16,175 bases of DNA from the NCBI GenBank assembly GCA_964353405.1, contig CAYGWJ010000046.1:1-16175 (forward strand), written 5' to 3'. Made by a program: the position numbers and the translations under genes. Within the stretch, counting starts at the first letter, position 1; every line of letters starts with the position of its first letter. Below, one piece after another: positions 1 to 7,879 of this stretch. Origin of the DNA: JBGLNJ01 sp964353405 (GTDB taxonomy: Bacteria > Chloroflexota > Anaerolineae > Fen-1058). The notes beneath the pieces were generated by a model that saw only the letters and a list, made by a program, of their open reading frames with translations, did no database searches and was not told where the DNA came from.

Positions 1-2736
<2,736 letters not shown>

Positions 2737-2750
2737 CGCTCGAGTGCTCC

Positions 2751-2772
2751 AGGCGGAACGCTGGTTCCGCCT
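2751..2772 (+). other. Perfect 9-bp hairpin after rpoC
   Basis: AGGCGGAAC at 2751-2759 pairs fully with GTTCCGCCT at 2764-2772 around a GCTG loop. It begins 15 bases after the rpoC stop codon. No T-run follows, so it is not a textbook intrinsic terminator. It may stabilise the 3' end of the rpoC message or act together with the next hairpin. Confidence 0.6.
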
Positions 2773-2784
2773 GAGACTGGAATC

Positions 2785-2824
2785 AACAGCGCCTGCCCCC
2801 ATCGGCCGGGCGCTGTTCTATTTC
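2785..2824 (+). terminator. Probable rpoC operon terminator
   Basis: AACAGCGCC at 2785-2793 pairs perfectly with GGCGCTGTT at 2809-2817 across a 15-base loop. TTCTATTT follows directly, a weak U-rich tail. Its position about 50 bases after rpoC and ahead of a new promoter supports termination of the rpoBC transcript. The tail is interrupted, so efficiency is uncertain. Confidence 0.6.
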
Positions 2825-2872
2825 AGACCGTCCTTGATCTCCGAATTCCGCGCGATCGTCGAGCAAGTGATA

Positions 2873-2894
2873 GCCCCCCTAAATCGGGGGGGGG
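2873..2894. repeat. C-run/G-run hairpin (GCCCCCC-TAAATC-G9)
   Basis: GCCCCCC at 2873-2879 is followed by TAAATC and then nine G residues at 2886-2894, giving a hairpin of six or more G-C pairs. It sits between the rpoC terminator and the next promoter. The mononucleotide G run is a potential slippage site. It looks like a small interspersed element, but only one clear copy is seen in this window. Confidence 0.4.
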
Positions 2895-2934
2895 CAGGAA
2901 CAAAGGCGAGCGCGAAACAAGTGGTCCCGCATCA

Positions 2935-2963
2935 TTGCGTAAATCAGACGGCATAGGTATAAT
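2935..2963 (+). promoter_or_regulatory. Sigma-70-type promoter for the PPIase lipoprotein gene
   Basis: A perfect -10 box TATAAT lies at 2958-2963 and a weak -35 box TTGCGT at 2935-2940, separated by exactly 17 bases. Predicted transcription start is near 2970, about 20 bases before the TTG start preferred for the next gene. The region is AT-rich compared with its surroundings. Confidence 0.7.
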
Positions 2964-2978
2964 ACCTTTAGCTTCTTG

Positions 2979-2984
2979 AAGGAG
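2979..2984 (+). promoter_or_regulatory. Ribosome binding site AAGGAG that decides the PPIase start
   Basis: AAGGAG ends six bases before the TTG at 2991. It lies inside the first codons of an alternative in-frame TTG start at 2976, which has no Shine-Dalgarno sequence and would be only about six bases from the predicted transcription start. The spacing therefore favours 2991. Confidence 0.6.
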
Positions 2985-2990
2985 AAACAC

Positions 2991-3980
2991 TTGCCACTTG
3001 AACTCTTTTCATGCGTGGCTGTTTTAGCCATCCTGTTGGCCGGGTGCGGCGTATTCGATATTCCACCCCAGAGCGTCACGATCACGCCGGCGGTGATTCC
3101 TCCGACGGCGACCGCTGCACCCAAGGCTGCCGCGCCGACTCTATCCGCAAGTGAGCCCACGGCCGTGCCAACCGAAGGCCCGGCCGCCGCGCGCGTCAAC
3201 GGTCGCCCGGTCCCGCTGGCCGAGTTCGAAAAAAACGTCGCTCGCCGCCAGGTCGAGATGACCCAGCAAGGCATCAACCTCACTACGGCCGAGGGCCAGG
3301 CCGCGCTCGCCGAGATGCGCCGGCAAATCCTCGAAGGCATGATCGAACAAGAACTGATTGACCAGGAAGTGGCAAAGCAGGGCATCACCGTGACCCAGGC
3401 CGAATTGGATGCGGCGGTCAATCAAAGCATTGCCGACAGCGGCGGCGTGGATGCCTTTAACAAGTATCTCAGCGGCGTCGCGGGGATGTCGGTGGAAGAA
3501 TATCGCGAGGGCCAGCGCGAAGGCATGCTGACGCAAAAGATGATCGAGCGTGTGACGCGCAACGTGCCGATGACGGGCGAGCAAGTCCACGCGCGGCACA
3601 TCTTGCTGAACACCAAAGCCGAGGCGGACTCTCTGCTGGCTCAACTGCGCGCCGGGGCCGACTTTGCCGTGCTGGCGCAGCGCTTTTCCAAAGACACCAT
3701 CACCAGCGCGGGTGGCGGCGACCTGGGCTGGTTCCCGCGCGGCGGGTTGTTCGACGCAGCGCTAGAGCAAGCCGCGTTCGATTTGCAGCCGGGCCAGGTC
3801 AGCGGCGTGGTGCAAAGCGACCTGGGCGGTCAGACGGTGTATCACATCGTCCAGGTCATTGAGCACGACCCGGCCCGCGCGCTTTCCGACGATGCACTGT
3901 TGGCCGCGCGGAGAATGGCTTTTCAACGCTGGCTGGACGATTTGAAGGCTTTGGCCAAGATCGAGCGGCTGGTCCAGTAA
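2991..3980 (+). CDS. Peptidyl-prolyl cis-trans isomerase lipoprotein (SurA/PrsA-like, parvulin type)
   Basis: Likely an extracytoplasmic foldase that isomerises X-Pro bonds and helps exported proteins fold. From the TTG at 2991, a hydrophobic stretch ends in the lipobox LAGC, with the lipidated Cys at residue 19. A Thr/Pro/Ala-rich linker follows (about 26-65), then a SurA N-terminal-like helical domain (about 66-190; begins ARVNGRPVPLAEFEKN). The parvulin rotamase domain spans about 198-295, with the hallmark pieces HARHILL, GGDLGWFPRG and FDLQPGQVSGVVQ. A short basic helix ends the protein. The alternative start at 2976 adds MKEKH, which would supply the positive charge normally seen in a signal peptide but lacks a ribosome binding site, so the start is not certain. 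The gene has its own promoter and stands alone between rpoC and the stalked-protein pair. Confidence 0.9.
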   Translation: MPLELFSCVAVLAILLAGCGVFDIPPQSVTITPAVIPPTATAAPKAAAPTLSASEPTAVPTEGPAAARVNGRPVPLAEFEKNVARRQVEMTQQGINLTTAEGQAALAEMRRQILEGMIEQELIDQEVAKQGITVTQAELDAAVNQSIADSGGVDAFNKYLSGVAGMSVEEYREGQREGMLTQKMIERVTRNVPMTGEQVHARHILLNTKAEADSLLAQLRAGADFAVLAQRFSKDTITSAGGGDLGWFPRGGLFDAALEQAAFDLQPGQVSGVVQSDLGGQTVYHIVQVIEHDPARALSDDALLAARRMAFQRWLDDLKALAKIERLVQ

Positions 3981-4038
3981 AGCGGATGTTTGTGTTGCTT
4001 CATCGAATTCGCCGGACGGAACGCATGGAGGCAATGAA

Positions 4039-4794
4039 ATGAACAAGGGCGGAAACGGGCCAGTGTTCAACATACTCGCGGTGGTCATGCTGGGCCTCAC
4101 GGCGCTGATGTGCCTGTGTTACACGAGCGTGTTCTTTGTGCCGGGCCTGGCCGGGCCTTTCGCCCCAGGCCTCAGCGCTGCCCCGGCGCGCACGCCCACC
4201 ATCACGCCAACCCCAGAATCACTCTTGCCCCCCACTTGGACGCCCACAGTGACCAGTCCTCCGGTGGACACAGAGACGCCCTTCATCGTCAGCACACCGG
4301 GGCCGACCGACACCCCACGCCCAATGATCACGTTCCGGCCGCCCCCGACCCGCGTGACCGCCGGCCCTTCGCCCACACCCAGCTCCACCCTCTCCCCATA
4401 CCGGTTCACACACGAAGTGACGTATCAGCCGTCGCCGATCAACCCGTGCGGCGCGTCGTTCATCCTCGGCACCATCACCGATCTGGAAGGCAAGCCGGTA
4501 ACTACGAGCAACATGATCGTTCACGTCGAGGGCGACGCCGACATTGACACCGGCTTTTCGATGCATCCTGGCGAAGAGTTTCGGGGCAATCGAGTCCAGG
4601 GTCGCTCCCCAATGACCGGGATGGGCTTGGGGCCATCCGCCTGGGACGTCATCATCAACCTGTCAGGCACATCGGCCGGGACGTGGACCGTCTGGCTGGT
4701 CCAGAACGGTCAAGCGTCTGCAAAAGTTGAGATTCGGCTACAAAGCGACTGCGTTAGCAGTTCAGCCGTTGTGCGCTTTACGCAGAACCATTAG
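4039..4794 (+). CDS. Membrane-anchored protein with Thr/Pro stalk and C-terminal two-Cys domain (paralogue 1)
   Basis: Function unknown. The 251-residue product has one N-terminal hydrophobic segment (about 8-32), likely an uncleaved anchor. A low-complexity Thr/Pro/Ser stalk follows (about 48-120, repeats of the TPTP/TPRP kind). The C-terminal globular domain (about 124-251) is rich in predicted beta strands. It holds only two cysteines, Cys137 (NPCGASF) and Cys238 (QSDC), placed near its two ends as if forming a disulfide, and ends in RFTQNH. The start is supported by GGAGG at 4027-4031, seven bases before the ATG. A homologous gene starts nine bases after its stop, indicating a tandem duplication in one operon. 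The outside location is inferred from the stalk. The domain resembles small surface beta-sandwich folds, but I do not recognise a named family. Confidence 0.8.
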   Translation: MNKGGNGPVFNILAVVMLGLTALMCLCYTSVFFVPGLAGPFAPGLSAAPARTPTITPTPESLLPPTWTPTVTSPPVDTETPFIVSTPGPTDTPRPMITFRPPPTRVTAGPSPTPSSTLSPYRFTHEVTYQPSPINPCGASFILGTITDLEGKPVTTSNMIVHVEGDADIDTGFSMHPGEEFRGNRVQGRSPMTGMGLGPSAWDVIINLSGTSAGTWTVWLVQNGQASAKVEIRLQSDCVSSSAVVRFTQNH

Positions 4795-4802
4795 GTCGCA
4801 AA

Positions 4803-5576
4803 ATGCGCAGCGGATGCCGGGCGCGCGTGCTCAACTTTTTGGCGACAGTGTTCCTGGCTTTGTCGGTGGTGTCTTTAGGGTGGGGGATTGTCATCGCGGT
4901 GAATCCTTACGGGCCGCTCAATCCTTTCCCGCCCGCCCCGCTCGCTGGTTTGGGGAATATCGAACGGCCCACACCGGTTGTCTTGATGCCAGCGACAACC
5001 AGTCTGAGGGAACTGACGACGCCGGCGACAGAGACCGTCACGAACACGCCAATGCCTGCACTGGATGCGACGCCAACCGGCACAAGCACACCTGCGCCAT
5101 CGCCGACTCTGGGAGGGCAAAGCGAATCCATGCCGCTGGCGCTTTTAACGCCCACGCCGACCGTTACGCTGACTCTCACCGCGACTGCCAGTGTGACGCC
5201 CGGACCCAGCCCGACGCGGTCGGTTTTTACCTACACGGCTTCCATCACATACCAGGTTCATCCCGTGCAGGTCTGTGATTGGATGGGCGTGGCCGGGACG
5301 GTGAAGGATTTGCAGGGCAAGCTGACGCCGGGCGCGTTTGTGCATGTGTGGGGTCTGGGCAACGTGGACCAGATTGTGGCGGCGGGCGATAGCTCCAACT
5401 ATGGCGCTTCCGGCTGGGAAGTGCGCCTGGCGAGAGCGCAAATCGTCGGCGCGTGGACGGTGCAGTTGATTGCATCGCCCGAAACCAGGATTCCGCTGTC
5501 GGACGTCTATACTATCTCGATGCCCGGTGACTGCAAAAAGAATCTGGCCCGAGTCAGCTTTCAACAAAACCACTGA
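4803..5576 (+). CDS. Membrane-anchored protein with Thr/Pro stalk and C-terminal two-Cys domain (paralogue 2)
   Basis: Function unknown; a diverged sister of the gene directly upstream. The 257-residue product starts with a basic patch (MRSGCRAR), then one hydrophobic segment (about 10-33), then a long Thr/Pro/Ser-rich stalk (about 55-145). Its C-terminal domain (about 147-257) aligns by eye with paralogue 1: ITYQVHPVQVCDW against VTYQPSPINPCGA, GTVKDLQGK against GTITDLEGK, GAWTVQLI against GTWTVWLV, and a shared ending SFQQNH/RFTQNH. The paired cysteines (Cys158 and Cys244) are conserved, supporting a structural disulfide. Paralogue 1 has a longer segment between the strands. The Shine-Dalgarno signal is weak (AGG near 4793), so translation may be coupled to the upstream gene, whose stop is eight bases away. 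Confidence 0.8.
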   Translation: MRSGCRARVLNFLATVFLALSVVSLGWGIVIAVNPYGPLNPFPPAPLAGLGNIERPTPVVLMPATTSLRELTTPATETVTNTPMPALDATPTGTSTPAPSPTLGGQSESMPLALLTPTPTVTLTLTATASVTPGPSPTRSVFTYTASITYQVHPVQVCDWMGVAGTVKDLQGKLTPGAFVHVWGLGNVDQIVAAGDSSNYGASGWEVRLARAQIVGAWTVQLIASPETRIPLSDVYTISMPGDCKKNLARVSFQQNH

Positions 5577-5602
5577 TGTATGGAGCCTGAGGGGAATCGA
5601 GA

Positions 5603-5618
5603 CGCGGCTTTAGCCGCG
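5603..5618. repeat. Short palindromic hairpin next to the KaiC-like gene's ribosome binding site
   Basis: CGCGGCTTTAGCCGCG forms a six-bp stem with a TTTA loop. Its right arm ends at the first G of the Shine-Dalgarno sequence GGGAGG (5618-5623), which precedes the ATG at 5629 by five bases. It could modulate access to the ribosome binding site or be a copy of a short dispersed palindrome. No T-run follows, so it is not a simple terminator. Confidence 0.45.
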
Positions 5619-5628
5619 GGAGGATACG

Positions 5629-6369
5629 ATGCCTAAAGACACACGAGTCGCCACTGGAGTCCCCGGTCTGGACGAGATGTTGTCGGGCGGATTCGTCCCC
5701 GACACGGCCGTCTTGTTGCACGGCGCGCCCGGTTGCGGCAAGACTCTGCTGGGCATGCAATATCTCATTCACGGCGCTCTCAACAACGAGCCGGGGCTGC
5801 TCATTTCGTTCGAAGAGTTTCCTGCTTCGATTCACCGCGACGCCGAGTCGCTGGGCTGGGATCTCTCCGAGTTGGAAGAAACCGACCAACTGCACCTGAT
5901 GTTTACCTCACCGCAAGTGCTCCTCGACAGCCTGGCCACGCCGACCAGCGCGCTGGGCCGCCTGATGCTGGAAGGCGGCATCCGCCGCGTGGTCGTGGAC
6001 AGTATCACTCACTTTACGCGCCTCACCAGCGATAACATCAAGCTGCGGGGATATTACAGCACAATCATCAACGGCTTTAAGCGCGAAGGCGTCACCACGC
6101 TCTTGCTGGGCGAAGAGGGCCGCGCGCCCAATCCTCAGCAGGAAAAAGGCAAACTGTCCTTCGTCGTGGATGCCATCCTGCTGCTGCGCTACGTCGAAGT
6201 AGAAAGCACCCTCCAGCGCGCGATCGTCGTGCTCAAGATGCGCGGCAGCGATCACGCCAAAGACATTCGCCGGATCGAGATCCACAGAGGCGGGCTGGTG
6301 GTCACAGATGTGTTTGAGGGACGGGAGAATATTTTGAGCGGTATCAGCCACCGGGCGGCTGCACGGTGA
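5629..6369 (+). CDS. KaiC/RecA-superfamily single-domain ATPase
   Basis: A cytoplasmic P-loop ATPase of the KaiC/GvpD/RadA-like group, 246 residues, one ATPase domain. The N-terminus TGVPGLDEMLSGGF (9-22) is typical of KaiC domains. Walker A is GAPGCGKT (32-39). The paired catalytic glutamates are Glu62 and Glu63 in ISFEEF. Walker B is RVVVDSIT with Asp124. The KaiC-like arm KMRGSDHAKDIRRIEI begins at residue 203. All ATPase residues look intact. True KaiC has two such domains and works with KaiA/KaiB; neither is present here, so a clock role is not implied. Related single-domain proteins are often found near signalling genes, which matches the next gene and the kinase downstream. The start is supported by GGGAGG five bases upstream. 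The stop is seven bases before the next start, so the two genes are almost surely co-translated. Confidence 0.88.
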   Translation: MPKDTRVATGVPGLDEMLSGGFVPDTAVLLHGAPGCGKTLLGMQYLIHGALNNEPGLLISFEEFPASIHRDAESLGWDLSELEETDQLHLMFTSPQVLLDSLATPTSALGRLMLEGGIRRVVVDSITHFTRLTSDNIKLRGYYSTIINGFKREGVTTLLLGEEGRAPNPQQEKGKLSFVVDAILLLRYVEVESTLQRAIVVLKMRGSDHAKDIRRIEIHRGGLVVTDVFEGRENILSGISHRAAAR

Positions 6370-6376
6370 GGCAGCG

Positions 6377-7780
6377 TTGCTGGCTTCATTGAGGCAAGCC
6401 ACTCCGGGGCAACTCCTGGAATGCCTGCCCGATGCCGACGGCGACCGGCTGGCCGAGGCGATGGTGGCCTTTGCCAACGGCGATGGCGGCACGGTGCTGG
6501 TCGGCGTGGACGAAGCAGGCCGGCCAACCGGCAGTGTTTTTCCAGAGGATGTAGACGGAGCTTTGCGATCCGCCGAGTTGCGCTGCCGCCCGCCTGTTCA
6601 AACAAACTGGGAGATGCAGGACCTGGGCGGGGCGCAGGTGATTGCCATCTCCGTCCCGCGCAGCACCGAGTTGCATAGCCTGAGCGATGGGCGCGTGCTG
6701 GTACGAGTCGGCACAGTTAACAAACCGCTAGGTGGCGAAGCCATCCGCCAACTGGCCGCCACCAAATCGTCTGCCGATTACGAAGCCGAACTGGTGCCGG
6801 GTGCTGCGCGCACCGACCTCGATGAGGCGATGATTGCCGCGTACCTGGCCGAACGCGAAAAGCGAGGGCGCAAGCATCTCGGTTCGCCCGACGAGCTACT
6901 GGTCGAAATCGGCGCGCTGCTGCCGGCCGGTCAATCCCAAGCGAAAAGCCCCCTGCCCCCTAGCAGCGATCTGCGGCCGACGACCTCCGGTATTTTGTTG
7001 TTCGGGCGCAACCCTCAAGCCTTCTTTCCGCACAGCAGTTTGGTCGTCGTCAAGTTCCTTGGCACCGAACCCCGCGGCGAAGGCGGCTTGCCCGGCTACG
7101 GGCGGCGAGAAGAAATCGGCGGGCCGCTGGCACGCGTCGTCGAGCGCGCCTGGCAGGTGACACTGGAAGAGATGCGCGTTGGCGCCGTCGTCAAGGGCCT
7201 GGAGCGCGAAGAAAAAACCGAGTATCCGCCGTTCGCCGTTCGCGAAGCTTTGGTCAATGCGGTGTGCCACCGTGACTATCGCTTGCGCGGGCGGCGCATC
7301 GAGATCCGTATGTTCTCTGATCGGATGGAAGTCATCAGTCCGGGCGGGCTGCCCGGATTTATAACGGTGGACAACATCGTCGAAGAGCATTTCAGCCGCA
7401 ATCCGCGCATCGTGGCCGGGTTGTTCCAGTGGGGTTACATCGAAGAGTTGGGTCTGGGCATTGACCGGATGATCGAAGAGATGACGCAAGCTGGTCATCC
7501 CCCACCCCAATTCAAAGCGCAGCCGCATTCGTTTACCGTGACCCTGTCCAACGTGCGTGAGCGGCGCGCCGTTCCGGCCTGGGAAAAGGCCATGAACGAG
7601 CGCCAGGTTCGCGCGCTCACTTACATCCGTGAGCATGGCTCAATCACTAACCGGGAATACCAGCAGCTTTGCCCGGACGTGTCCGCCGAGACGCTACGAA
7701 TTGACCTGGTTGACTTGGTGAATCGCGGTGTACTTTTGAGAATTGGCGCGAAAAAAGGCACCTATTACATACTCAAATAG
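6377..7780 (+). CDS. AlbA_2 (Schlafen-type) / HATPase_c_4 / winged-helix putative transcriptional regulator
   Basis: Belongs to the family often labelled 'ATP-dependent DNA helicase RecG-related' or AlbA_2 DNA-binding protein, though it has no helicase motifs. The N-terminal AlbA_2 domain (about 10-125) shows AFANGDGGTVLVGVDEAG (residues 31-48). The usual charged E-x-LEFK element is degenerate here (QLLECLPD). A middle linker (about 150-215) leads to TTSGILLFGRNPQAFFP. The HATPase_c_4 region (about 275-395) carries FAVREALVNAVCHRDY with Glu290 and Asn294 placed like a GHKL ATP-binding N-box, then SPGGLPGFITVDNI. A C-terminal winged helix (about 405-467; NERQVRALTYIREHGSITNREY) suggests DNA binding. 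The start is the TTG at 6377, five bases after GAGG. Coupling to the KaiC-like ATPase suggests a shared regulatory role. Function in vivo is unknown. Confidence 0.85.
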   Translation: MLASLRQATPGQLLECLPDADGDRLAEAMVAFANGDGGTVLVGVDEAGRPTGSVFPEDVDGALRSAELRCRPPVQTNWEMQDLGGAQVIAISVPRSTELHSLSDGRVLVRVGTVNKPLGGEAIRQLAATKSSADYEAELVPGAARTDLDEAMIAAYLAEREKRGRKHLGSPDELLVEIGALLPAGQSQAKSPLPPSSDLRPTTSGILLFGRNPQAFFPHSSLVVVKFLGTEPRGEGGLPGYGRREEIGGPLARVVERAWQVTLEEMRVGAVVKGLEREEKTEYPPFAVREALVNAVCHRDYRLRGRRIEIRMFSDRMEVISPGGLPGFITVDNIVEEHFSRNPRIVAGLFQWGYIEELGLGIDRMIEEMTQAGHPPPQFKAQPHSFTVTLSNVRERRAVPAWEKAMNERQVRALTYIREHGSITNREYQQLCPDVSAETLRIDLVDLVNRGVLLRIGAKKGTYYILK

Positions 7781-7806
7781 AGAACCCAAACGGCCCACTA
7801 CATAAT
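7778..7806 (+). promoter_or_regulatory. Candidate promoter for the sensor kinase gene
   Basis: A -10-like CATAAT at 7801-7806 (five of six matches) lies 17 bases after a -35-like TAGAGA at 7778-7783 (four of six), which overlaps the stop of the upstream gene. Transcription would start near 7813, giving a leader of about 67 bases that contains the stem-loop at 7835-7866. A perfect TTGACA at 7810-7815 could be an alternative -35, but no good -10 box lies 16-18 bases after it. Confidence 0.4.
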
Positions 7807-7825
7807 ATCTTGACAGAAAGATTAC

Positions 7826-7866
7826 TTATCCCACGATTTATCCCAAGCAGGGGCTTGGGATAAATC
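7826..7866. promoter_or_regulatory. Perfect 14-bp inverted repeat with extra TTATCCCA copy (operator or leader stem-loop)
   Basis: GATTTATCCCAAGC (7835-7848) and GCTTGGGATAAATC (7853-7866) are exact reverse complements around an AGGG loop. The core TTATCCCA occurs at 7826-7833 and 7838-7845 in direct orientation and inverted at 7856-7863. The structure ends four bases before the GAGG ribosome binding site (7871-7874) of the kinase gene. No T-run follows the stem, so it is not a standard terminator. It could be a protein-binding operator, an RNA structure controlling kinase translation, or an mRNA stabiliser. Confidence 0.65.
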
Positions 7867-7879
7867 TGTTGAGGTCCAG

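Noticed and set aside
2744..2956. 70-residue plus-strand open frame between rpoC and the foldase gene
   Set aside because: It spans two hairpins, a probable terminator and a G9 run, has no ribosome binding site, and its translation is not protein-like.
4190..4400. Possible DNA tandem repeat in the Thr/Pro stalk regions
   Set aside because: The repetition is at the amino-acid level (Thr and Pro codons); no exact repeat unit of constant length is visible in the DNA.
4727..5278. 183-residue frame bridging the two stalked-protein genes
   Set aside because: It overlaps both well-supported paralogues in another frame; its sequence is the frame-shifted reading of the Thr/Pro stalk codons.
5629..6369. 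Circadian clock gene kaiC
   Set aside because: Only one ATPase domain is present, the length is about half of KaiC, and no kaiA or kaiB gene is nearby.
6377..7780. RecG helicase or a defence Schlafen nuclease
   Set aside because: No helicase motifs are present and the AlbA_2 signature is degenerate; family labels of the RecG-related kind do not show helicase activity, and no other defence gene lies nearby.
7835..7866. Intrinsic terminator of the AlbA_2 gene
   Set aside because: The stem is strong, but it is followed by TGTTGAGG rather than a T-run and lies directly before the kinase ribosome binding site.
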